A stretch of 43,198 nucleotides of DNA from an uncultured Prevotellaceae bacterium. Lineage in GTDB: Bacteria > Bacteroidota > Bacteroidia > Bacteroidales > Bacteroidaceae. The translations under genes and the position numbers were made by a program. Of this stretch, positions 1-8,019 are shown in pieces. The notes under the pieces are model-generated. The model was not told the DNA's origin. It made no database searches and was given only the letters and a program-made list of their open reading frames with translations. The stretch covers positions 1 to 43,198 of the forward strand of contig CACYRB010000009.1 in the NCBI GenBank assembly GCA_902776685.1, written 5' to 3'. Positions within the stretch are counted from its first letter, which is position 1. Each line of letters begins with the position of its first letter.

Positions 1-439
1 AGTTCGGGGCAAGCACAATGACATTATAGTCGCCGTTGCCGCCGCCTCGTGTGGCCTGAAAATAATCGCTCTGCGAGGGCTGGATGGTACCCAGACCGGG
101 ACCGCCACGCTGAACATTGACAAATACGCCGGGCAGCTCGGCACCAGCCATATAGGCGATACCCTCTTGCATCAGGGCAATGCCGGGCGACGACGACGAG
201 GTGAGCACACGCTTTCCTGCGCCAGCACCGCCATAAATCATATTGATAGAAGCCACTTCGCTCTCGGCCTGCAGCACCACCATACCCGTAGTTTCCCAAG
301 GTTTCAGCTCGGCGAGCGTCTCTATGACCTCGCTCTGCGGTGTGATGGGATAGCCGAAATAGCCGTCAGCCCCACAGCGGATGGCTGCATGGGCAATGGC
401 CTCGTTGCCTTTCATTAACACAACTTCTTTTTCTTCCAT
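1..439 (-). CDS. vorB: 2-oxoacid:ferredoxin oxidoreductase alpha subunit (VorB/KorA type), N-terminal part
   Basis: The first 146 codons of a gene that runs off the left edge. The frame was read by hand from ATG at 437-439. The N-terminus carries the pyruvate/2-oxoacid:ferredoxin oxidoreductase alpha-subunit signature GYPITPQSE (residues 29-37), followed by the family-typical [15 protein letters not shown] and the RGGPGLGT segment. The enzyme oxidatively decarboxylates 2-oxoacids (branched-chain or 2-oxoglutarate) to acyl-CoA with reduction of ferredoxin in the cytoplasm. The ferredoxin-like subunit lies 18 nt upstream, so the two are cotranscribed; in Bacteroidetes the TPP-binding subunit normally follows, outside this window. 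Substrate specificity (Vor versus Kor) cannot be decided from the visible part. Confidence 0.9.
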   Translation of the reverse strand, partial: MEEKEVVLMKGNEAIAHAAIRCGADGYFGYPITPQSEVIETLAELKPWETTGMVVLQAESEVASINMIYGGAGAGKRVLTSSSSPGIALMQEGIAYMAGAELPGVFVNVQRGGPGLGTIQPSQSDYFQATRGGGNGDYNVIVLAPN

Positions 440-457
440 AATCTTAAATTGTCAACG

Positions 458-685
458 TTATCGTTGTTTCTTATAAACAGTGATGCACCCGTCGGGACAT
501 ACAATGCCACACGATGCACAGCCGATGCAATCATCGGGCCGCACAGCCTCCACGTAGGGATAGCCGTGCACATTGACACGCTTCTCGGCCAGTGCTATCA
601 CATTTTTCGGACACGCCACGATGCAGAGCTGACAGCCCTTGCAACGCTCGGTGTTCACCACAATAGCTCCTTTTATCTTTGCCAT
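458..685 (-). CDS. vorC: 2-oxoacid:ferredoxin oxidoreductase 4Fe-4S (delta) subunit
   Basis: A 75-residue ferredoxin with two complete 4Fe-4S motifs, CKGCQLCIVACP (about residues 15-26) and CIGCASCGIVCP (about 53-64). It has no signal peptide and is probably the electron-accepting subunit of the 2-oxoacid oxidoreductase whose alpha subunit starts 18 nt downstream. The length matches the stand-alone delta subunits of four-subunit enzymes. A Bacteroidetes-type -7 element lies about 65 nt upstream, so this is the first gene of the operon. A general ferredoxin is less likely given the neighbour. Confidence 0.9.
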   Translation of the reverse strand: MAKIKGAIVVNTERCKGCQLCIVACPKNVIALAEKRVNVHGYPYVEAVRPDDCIGCASCGIVCPDGCITVYKKQR

Positions 686-748
686 ATCTATTTATTCTAT
701 AAACTCAGCGCACAATCACGCTTTTATTTAAATGCGTATAAAACCGTG

Positions 749-756
749 CAAAAGTA
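749..756 (-). promoter_or_regulatory. Putative -7 element (TACTTTTG) of the 2-oxoacid oxidoreductase operon
   Basis: The minus strand reads TACTTTTG, matching the Bacteroidetes TAnnTTTG consensus. No well-placed TTTG -33 element is seen (a CAAT occurs about 25 nt away on the plus strand), so this rests on the -7 match and position only. Confidence 0.45.
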
Positions 757-897
757 ATAATTATTTTTGAATTGAAGAAAACAATTACAAACAAAAATCG
801 TGGCACATTTTTTGTATTTTATATTTAGCATAACATAAAACGCATAAAAAGTACCACGATTAAAAGAACTACATGTTATATTAATTCTGCGACTTAC

Positions 898-3462
898 TTA
901 TTTAGGTGTGACGACAGCACGCACTGAATAACCATCAAAACGACCATTTGTGGTAAGACGACAAGGTACAAAATCACTTGATATTCTTAATCCATAAACA
1001 TAATCAGAGCCTTCAGGGTCTGTAGAAGATGACCAGTAACAACCTCCCGTACCTACATCAAATTGGAAAGATGACCAACGTTTTCCTGCAGCCGGCAGGA
1101 ATATGGAAGCACCGCTCGCTCCTGTCGCTATTTGCCCATTTATACCATTTCTATTAACAAAGCCATCTGTCCAATTGCAATTGTTCACCAATTCCAAACA
1201 TTGGTCTATGGTGGGCATTTGCCAGTCTCCTCCCCATAGCACATGGGCTGCATCATAATTAGAGCCTGCGATACTATCTCCAATATTAACATATTCGTTT
1301 TCGTCGTATCCTCCATTATTGTTTTTATCTATCCAATATTTATAATTTTGTTCTTCGTATACACTTTTCTCCACAGACTCCCCCCAAGCATAGTAACCAC
1401 CAAAATTCTCAGGCATTGATGCTCCGACATTACAACAGGCCCATTTTGTACCACTTGGCAAACCAAGGTCTATTAAGTGGGGGTGATTTTCATCAGGACA
1501 GAGCTGCACACTTGTCGTAAATGTTCTTTTTTCTCCTCTGATGATTAAGTCATCTGCTATCAAGTAAGCATAATAATTATAGGTTGTCCCCGGTTGAAGC
1601 CCTTTCATATTTACAGAAAACTCGCCATTTTCATTTTTCTCAGCCACACGAAGCAACGTTTCTTCCGTCTTATCTTTTTCAACATATCCAATCCCGTAAG
1701 GCACATTGCTTGAGAGAAGTTCGTGTCCGTCTATTTGTCCATACACCTTAGCTGAAGTCTCTGTTACATTGTCAACATCAAGTGTCAGAGGCGTTGCGTT
1801 TACGATAAACGTCTCTTCAGGTGATGCTACAATTGCTCTACTAAATAACTTCAGCAGAGGACGCGCTGTGTAAAGCAGATTCGGGACGAATTCATTAAGT
1901 GAGACGTTATATTCACCACTAGGCCAGTTCTTCTTAAAACGATAAATGGAGGTACTGTATTTCGACTGTTTTAATACATCTTTCTTGTCCCATACGCCTA
2001 ATCCAATTGTGACAGGGAAAAGCAAATCTTCTTGCGGTTCTACATAAATATCTACCGATGACCTGTTTACCGAAACAACAGGTTTTTGGAACGAAGGCAC
2101 CAGTTTGTATGAAAGAGCCCTATAATTGACATTGAGCAAACTAAGACTTGTCGACGCTTTGAAAAACTTTAAAAACTTGGCTTCCGCGCTGATACTTGAA
2201 GATGCTTTTAGATTAACATCAAACTTGGCTTTCTGAAGCTCCTTGTATTTATCGGAATTAATAATGTTTGCCGTTAAATTGGCACTAAACTCCGCACCAG
2301 CCTCATTCTTCAATTTTAAAGAAAAAATTTCCCCGCATGAATAAATACCAACCTCGCTCGACAATCCTGCAAATAGGCTCCCATCTACATAGCCATCCAC
2401 ATCGGGAGTGGAAAACCACTTGCTTGTGTTGATTCCATAGCCCCTGAACTTCCCATCTTGATACTTAAGACCTAATCGTTGTCCAATCCTTGCCTCTGTC
2501 TTAGCCGATATAGAAGCCTCAAGCTGGGGAATTATCTTGGGACCAGTTTTATATTTAAGTAAAAACGGTGTACCGGGAATTGGAACTGTAAGCATTTCAA
2601 CTTTCTTCTCCAAAACATTATCTCCACCGAGTTTTCCTTTCGCACCAGCCTCTAAACCCACTCGCAACTCCGGTGACAAAGACATGTCAAAAAAAGCTTC
2701 TTCGCCAGCATTGAACTTAAACGTAAGACGCAGATCAAGTCCAAGACGCCCGTCTACATTCAAATATAAAGGAGAGTTTTTGGAACCAACCGAACCCTTC
2801 AATTCTAAAGCTGTTGAGATACTGCCGTCACCACTGATTTTTCTTTTTGGTACGAGCCTCAACATCTTGCCATCTGCCTCAGGAGCGTCTATCGCGGTAT
2901 ATGATCCATAGCAAAGAATTTGGTCGTAGATTTCTTCCATGCTGACACTGTCGCATATAAACGTCATGATACCATCATTTGAAGTTCGTTTTTCGATACG
3001 TCCAGCAAAACCCATAGGGAATTGGTCAGTAAAATTCTCATAAAGCAAGATATCGCCCACACGCGGTGTCTTTTGTCCTGCCAAATATGCGTCAAATGTA
3101 AGATTCATCCCATCTACGGTCTGCAATGACGGCAAGTAGGGGTCAAGATGCACGACCTCGCTCTTGTATTTTGTCTCAGGGGTGACAAAAGCGACACTGT
3201 CAATGCTGGCTAAAGGTATTTTATAAATGCTGTCAGCAGTATAAACTACCTGCATTACCACATCATCGTAGTATAAGCTGTCTGCATCGTAGTGGGAATG
3301 AGTGATACTGTCAACATCTTCGCGGAAAAAGGCATGAAAGCCTCCGTCATTACGATAGATGTAAAAGGCATCCTCGACATCTTGCGCCTGTACTGGAAGT
3401 AGAAATAAGACGGGAAGCACACTTAGCGCTAACCGGCAAAAAGTAAATATTGGTCTCTTCAT
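898..3462 (-). CDS. Large exported protein with C-terminal FISUMP-like domain
   Basis: An 854-residue protein with a signal peptide (residues 1-26, ending VQAQ). The N-terminal region (about 30-95) resembles the short repeat common in Bacteroidetes exported proteins (FYIYRNDGGFHAFFREDVDSI, DSIYKIPLASIDSVAF). A beta-rich middle follows, then an Fn3-like segment (about 600-690, ending LQPGTTYNYYAYLIADD...GEKRTFTT). The last 170 residues look like the Fibrobacter succinogenes major paralogous domain: DLGLPSGTKWA, NVGA, YYAWGE, WQMPT, GCYWSSS, SVRAV. The start ATG overlaps the stop of the upstream gene (ATGA), so the two are translationally coupled. The function is unknown; I infer a surface or periplasmic role. 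No T9SS tail is visible at its own C-terminus. Confidence 0.8.
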   Translation of the reverse strand: MKRPIFTFCRLALSVLPVLFLLPVQAQDVEDAFYIYRNDGGFHAFFREDVDSITHSHYDADSLYYDDVVMQVVYTADSIYKIPLASIDSVAFVTPETKYKSEVVHLDPYLPSLQTVDGMNLTFDAYLAGQKTPRVGDILLYENFTDQFPMGFAGRIEKRTSNDGIMTFICDSVSMEEIYDQILCYGSYTAIDAPEADGKMLRLVPKRKISGDGSISTALELKGSVGSKNSPLYLNVDGRLGLDLRLTFKFNAGEEAFFDMSLSPELRVGLEAGAKGKLGGDNVLEKKVEMLTVPIPGTPFLLKYKTGPKIIPQLEASISAKTEARIGQRLGLKYQDGKFRGYGINTSKWFSTPDVDGYVDGSLFAGLSSEVGIYSCGEIFSLKLKNEAGAEFSANLTANIINSDKYKELQKAKFDVNLKASSSISAEAKFLKFFKASTSLSLLNVNYRALSYKLVPSFQKPVVSVNRSSVDIYVEPQEDLLFPVTIGLGVWDKKDVLKQSKYSTSIYRFKKNWPSGEYNVSLNEFVPNLLYTARPLLKLFSRAIVASPEETFIVNATPLTLDVDNVTETSAKVYGQIDGHELLSSNVPYGIGYVEKDKTEETLLRVAEKNENGEFSVNMKGLQPGTTYNYYAYLIADDLIIRGEKRTFTTSVQLCPDENHPHLIDLGLPSGTKWACCNVGASMPENFGGYYAWGESVEKSVYEEQNYKYWIDKNNNGGYDENEYVNIGDSIAGSNYDAAHVLWGGDWQMPTIDQCLELVNNCNWTDGFVNRNGINGQIATGASGASIFLPAAGKRWSSFQFDVGTGGCYWSSSTDPEGSDYVYGLRISSDFVPCRLTTNGRFDGYSVRAVVTPK

Positions 3463-3929
3463 GGCTTCTGAAATTTAGAGGTTCTTCCATTGGCTTTTAG
3501 CAAGTAAGTTCCCTTCGGAAGCGAAGCAATAGAGAGCGAAGCCTCATCAGCATTGTGGGCAATGCTGACCGGGACACGAATTCCATTCAACGTATATACT
3601 GCGATATTTCTAACGTCCTTAACATGATGAAAGACCAAGCGGTCACTATCCAACATATATCCCGCATCGTCTTGTGGGGTAAAGATTTCAGTAGGCACAC
3701 CCTTGTATGTAATTCGAAGAATATCTTTTACGTCATATTCCATACTTAGAACAGGTGAGGTGAGTAAAAGTTTGCTGGCAGTAAATTCAACGCGAGGCTG
3801 TATATATAACTCCACATCAGTAGTTGTGCCATCTGCATGATGCAGTGTCAAAAATTGTGCAGATACTTTGCTAATTAAAGTAGAAAGCAAAAGCAATGCA
3901 AACATTAATAAAATCTTCCTTATTACCAT
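3459..3929 (-). CDS. Small exported protein with T9SS-like C-terminal segment
   Basis: The ATG at 3927-3929 (MVIRKILLMFALLLLS...) is chosen because it opens directly on a signal peptide; a longer reading would start at TTG 3957-3959. The mature part of about 130 residues begins with a beta-rich domain. It ends with a segment resembling type IX secretion/Por sorting tails: IAVYTLNGIRV, then LSIASLPKGTYLLKANGR, then a basic end. It overlaps the large FISUMP protein by 4 nt. The two share the motif pattern of a strand followed by a D-I-x-x-I/V element (YDVKDILRITY versus IPLASIDSVAF), which suggests related N-terminal repeats. The function is unknown; its outer-membrane or secreted location is inferred. 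Confidence 0.7.
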   Translation of the reverse strand: MVIRKILLMFALLLLSTLISKVSAQFLTLHHADGTTTDVELYIQPRVEFTASKLLLTSPVLSMEYDVKDILRITYKGVPTEIFTPQDDAGYMLDSDRLVFHHVKDVRNIAVYTLNGIRVPVSIAHNADEASLSIASLPKGTYLLKANGRTSKFQKP

Positions 3930-3965
3930 ATAATTAAACACTTTAGTTAGTATAAACAATTCAAA

Positions 3966-4166
3966 TCAAGGGTTGTAGGCATCCTTGTGGTAGAAGTTCA
4001 TGATGTCTTCGAGCATCTGCCTGGCTGCCACGGCCGGCGAGTCGGGGTCGAGTGCTATGGCCTCCATGTAGCAGTTCATGGCTTCGGCCCACTTGCCCTC
4101 GCGCCGCAAAGCATTACCCTGCTCGTAGTAAGCAGTAGCTTCTGTTGGTCTTGATTTATTCTGCAT
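3966..4166 (-). CDS. Small TPR-motif protein
   Basis: A 66-residue cytoplasmic protein with one clear tetratricopeptide unit (AYYEQGNALRREGKWAEAMNCYMEAIALDPDSP, residues 11-43). The ATG at 4164-4166 was chosen over longer readings because it lies 8 nt after the folD stop, and an upstream start would run into folD in another frame. It is probably expressed from the folD transcript. TPRs mediate protein contacts; no partner is visible. Confidence 0.75.
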   Translation of the reverse strand: MQNKSRPTEATAYYEQGNALRREGKWAEAMNCYMEAIALDPDSPAVAARQMLEDIMNFYHKDAYNP

Positions 4167-4174
4167 TTCAACCT

Positions 4175-5044
4175 TCACTCTTTTCTTCCTGCCTTGAGCG
4201 TGTTGAGCATGAGCGAGCAGATGGTCATCGGACCGACGCCGCCAGGCACGGGTGTGATGTAAGAGCATTTCGGAGCGACCTCATCGAACAGCACATCGCC
4301 GCAGAGCCGATAACCTGACTTACGCGTGGCATCGGGCACTCGCGTCGTGCCGACGTCGATGACCACGGCACCCTCCTTCACCATGTCGGCTTTCACGAAA
4401 CCGGGCCTTCCGATAGCTGCAATCAAGATGTCGGCCTGTCGACATTCTTCCTTCAGGTTCTGCGAACGCGAATGGCAGACGGTGACCGTGGCATCGCCCC
4501 ATTGTTTCTGCATCATCAGCTGAGCCATCGGCTTGCCGACGATGTTGGAGCGACCGAGAACAACACACTTCTTTCCGCTGGTCTCGATATTATAGCGCTT
4601 CAACAGGGTGATGATGCCGAGCGGAGTAGCTGAGATGAAACAGGGTAGCCCTATGGCCATGCGCCCGACATTCTGGGGATGAAAGCCGTCGACATCCTTT
4701 CGCGGGTCGATGGCCTCGATGATTTTCTGTTCGTCGATATGCTTGGGCAGGGGCAGCTGCACGATGAAGCCGTCCACATCGTCGTCGTTGTTGAGCCGTG
4801 CCACACATGCGAGCAGTTCCTGCTCGGTGATATCGGCCTCGTAGCGAATGAGCGACGACTTGAAGCCGCACTGCTCACAAGCCAGCACTTTGTTCTTCAC
4901 ATAAGTCTCCGATCCGCCGTCGTGCCCCACGAGCACGGCAGCCAGATGAGGGCGCTTGCCGCCAGCTGCCACAATTTTCTTCACTTCCTCGGCTATCTCG
5001 GCCTTGATGGCCGTTGCCGTTGCTTTTCCGTCTATGAGTTGCAT
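4175..5044 (-). CDS. folD: Bifunctional methylenetetrahydrofolate dehydrogenase / methenyltetrahydrofolate cyclohydrolase
   Basis: A 289-residue cytoplasmic enzyme that interconverts 5,10-methylene-THF, methenyl-THF and 10-formyl-THF with NADP, feeding purine and formyl-Met synthesis. Family landmarks are all present: YVKNK (48-52, with the catalytic lysine expected at 52), VQLPLP (95-100), [11 protein letters not shown] (115-125), the nucleotide-binding GRSNIVGKP (164-172) and the C-terminal PGGVGPMT (267-274). The length is normal. It sits 83 nt downstream of ffh, with a perfect inverted repeat in the gap, and is followed by a small TPR gene. Confidence 0.97.
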   Translation of the reverse strand: MQLIDGKATATAIKAEIAEEVKKIVAAGGKRPHLAAVLVGHDGGSETYVKNKVLACEQCGFKSSLIRYEADITEQELLACVARLNNDDDVDGFIVQLPLPKHIDEQKIIEAIDPRKDVDGFHPQNVGRMAIGLPCFISATPLGIITLLKRYNIETSGKKCVVLGRSNIVGKPMAQLMMQKQWGDATVTVCHSRSQNLKEECRQADILIAAIGRPGFVKADMVKEGAVVIDVGTTRVPDATRKSGYRLCGDVLFDEVAPKCSYITPVPGGVGPMTICSLMLNTLKAGRKE

Positions 5045-5079
5045 GTTTTTATGTTTGAAGATTGATAACTCTTAATTGA

Positions 5080-5120
5080 TAATCGACAATTGATAACTGT
5101 CGATTATCAATTGTCGATTA
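5080..5120. repeat. Perfect 17-bp inverted repeat between ffh and folD
   Basis: TAATCGACAATTGATAA (5080-5096) and its exact reverse complement (5104-5120) are separated by 7 nt. The stem is AT-rich and has no following T-run on the minus strand, so it is a weak terminator at best. It may act as an attenuator or RNA-processing/stability hairpin between ffh and folD. Confidence 0.75.
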
Positions 5121-5127
5121 CAGTATT

Positions 5128-6462
5128 TCACCTTTTCGGCATACCCGGCATTCGTCCCATCATGCCTCTCATGCCTCCTCCGGTCATCATGCGCATCATC
5201 TTGCGCGTCTGGTCGAACTGTTTCAGCAGGCGGTTCACCTCCTGAATGTTCGTGCCCGACCCTTTTGCGATACGCATGCGCCGGCTCTGGTTCAGGATGT
5301 CGGGATTGGCCCGTTCCTTCGGCGTCATGCTCTGTATGATGGCCTCAATGCCCTTGAAGGCATCATCGTCGATGTCAAGTTCCTTAATCTGCTTGCCCAC
5401 ACCGGGAATCATTGCAGCCAGGTCCTTGATGTTGCCCATCTTCTTGATTTGCTGTATCTGTCCGAGGAAATCGTCGAAGTCGAATTTGTTTTTACGAATC
5501 TTCTTTTCCAGCCGTCGGGCCTCTTCCTCGTCGAACTGCTCCTGTGCACGCTCCACCAGACTGACGATGTCGCCCATGCCCAGTATTCGGTCGGCCATGC
5601 GCGAGGGGTGGAAGGCGTCGATGGCTTCCATCTTCTCGCCCGTACCGACAAACTTGATGGGCTTGGTCACCACCGTACGGATGGAGAGCGCAGCACCGCC
5701 ACGGGTGTCACCGTCGAGTTTCGTCAGCACCACGCCGTCGAAGTCGAGCCGGTCGTTGAACTCCTTGGCCGTGTTCACGGCATCCTGACCCGTCATCGAG
5801 TCGACCACGAACAGCGTCTCATCGGGTTGCAGTGCCTGCTTCAGGTTGTAGATCTCGGTCATCATCTCCTCGTCAACAGCCAACCGGCCGGCGGTATCGA
5901 CGATAACCGTGTCATACGACTTCTGCTTGGCCTCCTGAATAGCATGCTGGGCAATCGTCACCACGTCCTTCGACTCGGGCTCCGACCACACGGGTACGCC
6001 AACCTGCTCGCCCACCACATGCAACTGCTGGATGGCAGCCGGACGATAGACGTCGCACGCCACGAGCAACGGCCGACGGTGCTGCTTGGTCTTCAGCATG
6101 TTGGCCAGCTTGCCCGAGAACGTCGTCTTTCCCGAGCCTTGCAGACCCGACATCAGGATGATGGCCGGACGGTTCTCCAGCTTCAGGCCTACAGCCTCGC
6201 CGCCCATCAGCTCGGCCAGCTCGTCGTGCACCAGCTTCACCATCAGCTGTCCGGGCTTCACGGCCGTCAGCACGTTCATGCCCAGCGCCTTCTGCTTCAC
6301 GCGGTCGGTGAAATTCTTTGCCACGCGATAGTTCACGTCGGCATCGAGCAGCGCACGCCGCACGTCCTTCAATGTCTCGGCAACGTTAATCTCGGTGATT
6401 TTGCCTTCACCCTTCAGTATTTTGAAACTTCGTTCAAGTCGTTCGCTTAGATTCTCAAACAT
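5128..6462 (-). CDS. ffh: Signal recognition particle protein Ffh
   Basis: A 444-residue SRP54-type GTPase that binds signal sequences on ribosomes and delivers them to FtsY. It has the N domain (1-95); the G domain with P-loop GLQGSGKTT (106-114), DVYRPAAIQQL (137-147), DTAGR (189-193) and TKLDGDTRGG (247-256); then FVGTGEKMEAIDAF. The methionine-rich M domain ends in GGGMRGMMGRMPGMPKR. The start at ATG 6460-6462 (MFENLSERL) is preferred over the upstream in-frame ATG at 6496-6498. The earlier ATG lies on top of the -7 promoter element, and Ffh proteins normally begin this way. Confidence 0.97.
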   Translation of the reverse strand: MFENLSERLERSFKILKGEGKITEINVAETLKDVRRALLDADVNYRVAKNFTDRVKQKALGMNVLTAVKPGQLMVKLVHDELAELMGGEAVGLKLENRPAIILMSGLQGSGKTTFSGKLANMLKTKQHRRPLLVACDVYRPAAIQQLHVVGEQVGVPVWSEPESKDVVTIAQHAIQEAKQKSYDTVIVDTAGRLAVDEEMMTEIYNLKQALQPDETLFVVDSMTGQDAVNTAKEFNDRLDFDGVVLTKLDGDTRGGAALSIRTVVTKPIKFVGTGEKMEAIDAFHPSRMADRILGMGDIVSLVERAQEQFDEEEARRLEKKIRKNKFDFDDFLGQIQQIKKMGNIKDLAAMIPGVGKQIKELDIDDDAFKGIEAIIQSMTPKERANPDILNQSRRMRIAKGSGTNIQEVNRLLKQFDQTRKMMRMMTGGGMRGMMGRMPGMPKR

Positions 6463-6495
6463 ATCTTTTTTATCTCGTTTATTGATTTCAAGCCG

Positions 6496-6527
6496 CAAAA
6501 TTACGCAAAATTTGCCAAACGAGCAAA
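6496..6527 (-). promoter_or_regulatory. Promoter of ffh (Bacteroidetes -33/-7)
   Basis: On the minus strand: TTTG (6524-6527), a 20-nt spacer, then TAATTTTG (6496-6503). This fits the primary Bacteroidetes sigma consensus and supports the shorter Ffh start. Confidence 0.75.
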
Positions 6528-6539
6528 CTTTTTTAGTGC

Positions 6540-7487
6540 TTAATTGTTAAAGCGAAACCGCACCACAAGTGGCAGGTGGTCGCTGAAGCCGTTGAGATAG
6601 CGCGGACCGAGATAGTTGCGCCGAGGCTGCACGCCGCCATACTTTTCATCGTCCTCGAGCAGGAAGGGCGCGTCCATGACAAAAGCCTCGGCCACGCGCT
6701 GCTCCATGGCTGTCGAGCAGAGCGTGTGGTCCAGACTCGCCCACAGCCCGTGATATTTATAGGTGCCCTTCGCCCCGTGCGTACCCTCGGCCGTTGCCGT
6801 CACGTCGCGCAAGCCCCGTTCTTCGAGAAAGGCGAGGCACGCCTCTCCCCGATAGGCATTGAAGTCGCCGGTCACCACGATGCGGGCGTCGGGCGCAACA
6901 GCCCTGATGGAGTCGGCTGTCTGTGCGATGCACCGCGCCACTTGCATCCTGAACGCCCTCGTGGCGCGTTCGCCACCGCTTCGGCTCGGCGCATGCACCA
7001 CCAGCACGTGCAGCGTGTCGCCTCCCATCGTGCGCCCAGCCACATAGAGCACGTCGCGCGTGGGTTTCATGTCGTCGAGCAGCGGCACCCTGATGCTCCG
7101 ATGTGTCACCGGAGCAAACGAGAATGGCGAATAGAGCAGGGCCACGTCAATGCCGCGCTCGTCGGGCGAGTCGGTCATCACGTATTCATAGCGGGCCTGC
7201 CTGAGCAGCGATCGACGCGTCAGGTCGCGCAGCACCGTGTCGTTCTCCACCTCGGTCAGCGCCACCAGGTCGGGCAACTGCCAGTCTTCGCCCTCGCCAC
7301 CACAAGCCAGAATGGTCTGCCCCACCCTGTTCAGCTTGTGCCAGTAGCGCGTGCGTGTCCAGTGATGCGAACCCTCGGGCAGGAACTCGGTGTCCTGCCT
7401 CAGTGTGTCGTGCTGCGTGTCGAACAAGTTTTCACAGTTCAGCTCGACGAGCGTGAACCACGAAACAAGCAACAGTCCTATTGACAT
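6540..7487 (-). CDS. Endonuclease/exonuclease/phosphatase (EEP) family protein, exported
   Basis: A 315-residue protein of the EEP (DNase I-like) metal-dependent phosphodiesterase fold. It shows N-x-ENLFD near the N-terminus, the metal-binding glutamate in ALTEVEN, RGIDVALLY, VVHAPSR, the catalytic VTGDFN, LDHTL and the terminal GFSDHLPLV. A hydrophobic N-terminus (MSIGLLLVSWFTLV) suggests export or membrane anchoring. The start at ATG 7485-7487 is preferred because a well-formed promoter lies inside the longer reading. Its substrate (nucleic acid, phosphoinositide or other phosphodiester) cannot be read from the sequence. It is followed by the ffh promoter. Confidence 0.85.
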   Translation of the reverse strand: MSIGLLLVSWFTLVELNCENLFDTQHDTLRQDTEFLPEGSHHWTRTRYWHKLNRVGQTILACGGEGEDWQLPDLVALTEVENDTVLRDLTRRSLLRQARYEYVMTDSPDERGIDVALLYSPFSFAPVTHRSIRVPLLDDMKPTRDVLYVAGRTMGGDTLHVLVVHAPSRSGGERATRAFRMQVARCIAQTADSIRAVAPDARIVVTGDFNAYRGEACLAFLEERGLRDVTATAEGTHGAKGTYKYHGLWASLDHTLCSTAMEQRVAEAFVMDAPFLLEDDEKYGGVQPRRNYLGPRYLNGFSDHLPLVVRFRFNN

Positions 7488-7526
7488 TGGTCTGAAATAA
7501 CAGATACAGTAAACGTATTGACGAGA

Positions 7527-7558
7527 CAAAGGTAACAATAAAAAAGATTTCGTGCAAA
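7527..7558 (-). promoter_or_regulatory. Promoter of the EEP gene
   Basis: The minus strand reads TTTG (7555-7558), 20 nt, then TACCTTTG (7527-7534), matching the Bacteroidetes consensus. Transcription would begin near 7520, about 33 nt before ATG 7487. Confidence 0.75.
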
Positions 7559-7719
7559 TAATAATCATTCAAACGCTCAAAAATCTTAAAAAAAGCAAAA
7601 TTCAAACTTTGATTTTAACATTTCAATTTACAAGCAAAACGTTGTAAAAAGACTAAAAACCGGCAAATCGAAGTGCGAAAAGTTGCTTTTTGCCTCCATT
7701 TTTTCACCTTTCGTTTGCG

Positions 7720-7822
7720 AAACATATATGTTTGGGGTTGCAAAAGACCGTCTTTTGCACATCAAAAGACCGTCTTTCGGAAGGCGAAAGCTTAGCTTTC
7801 GCAGCCGAAACATATATGTTTC
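7720..7822. repeat. Array of five palindromes phased at 22 bp (array 1)
   Basis: Five palindromes follow one another: AAACATATATGTTT (7720-7733), GCAAAAGACCGTCTTTTGC (7740-7758), AAAGACCGTCTTT (7765-7777), GCGAAAGCTTAGCTTTCGC (7784-7802) and GAAACATATATGTTTC (7807-7822). Their centres lie at 7726.5, 7749, 7771, 7793 and 7814.5, that is, 21.5-22.5 bp apart. The first and last share one core, and the second and third share another. The array sits between a terminator and a promoter, so it is not an obvious mRNA leader. It is not a CRISPR array, because the units are palindromes of differing sequence without unique spacers. Confidence 0.9.
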
Positions 7823-7946
7823 AAAAATCAAGATGGTAGGGATTAGAGGGAAGGCAACGATTAACTTCCTGATTCTCAAACCAATAACAATTCATCAAAA
7901 AAACGGGCTGTTTTCGCAGAAATTTATACAGATTGAAACAAACGGA

Positions 7947-7983
7947 CGAAAAAACGGGGCTTTCGCACATGGAAAGCCCCGTT
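7947..7983 (-). terminator. Rho-independent terminator of the HdeD-like gene
   Basis: A perfect 12-bp stem (7953-7964 / 7972-7983, AACGGGGCTTTC and complement) with a 7-nt loop. A T-run follows on the minus strand (7949-7954), 37 nt after the stop. Confidence 0.9.
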
Positions 7984-8019
7984 GTATTTAACATTGTTTT
8001 TACTATTTTTACATTTTAT

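Larger units (their letters stand above)
7488..8019. other. 532-bp gene-free region with palindrome array
   Basis: No convincing gene lies here. From right to left it holds the HdeD-gene terminator, an AT-rich stretch, the 22-bp-phased palindrome array (7720-7822, plus an imperfect outlier at 7675-7693) and the EEP promoter. Short open frames on both strands run through the palindromes and are products of their symmetry. Confidence 0.7.

Noticed and set aside
4167-4268. N-terminal extension of the small TPR protein to 4268
   Set aside because: It would overlap the conserved folD C-terminus in another frame and adds an Arg/His-rich shadow peptide.
5449-6450. 333-codon plus-strand frame antisense to ffh
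   Set aside because: Histidine/leucine/glutamine-rich shadow of a conserved gene in GC-rich DNA; no family features.
6576-7484. 302-codon plus-strand frame antisense to the EEP gene
   Set aside because: Shadow frame of low-information composition over a clear enzyme gene.
7720-7822. CRISPR array
   Set aside because: Repeats are short dyads of differing sequence with only 2-7 nt between them; no unique spacers and no cas genes.
7628-7991. Open frames of 83 and 102 codons on both strands over palindrome array 1
   Set aside because: Palindromes give open frames on both strands with similar peptides; there is no promoter or start context, and a terminator overlaps one.
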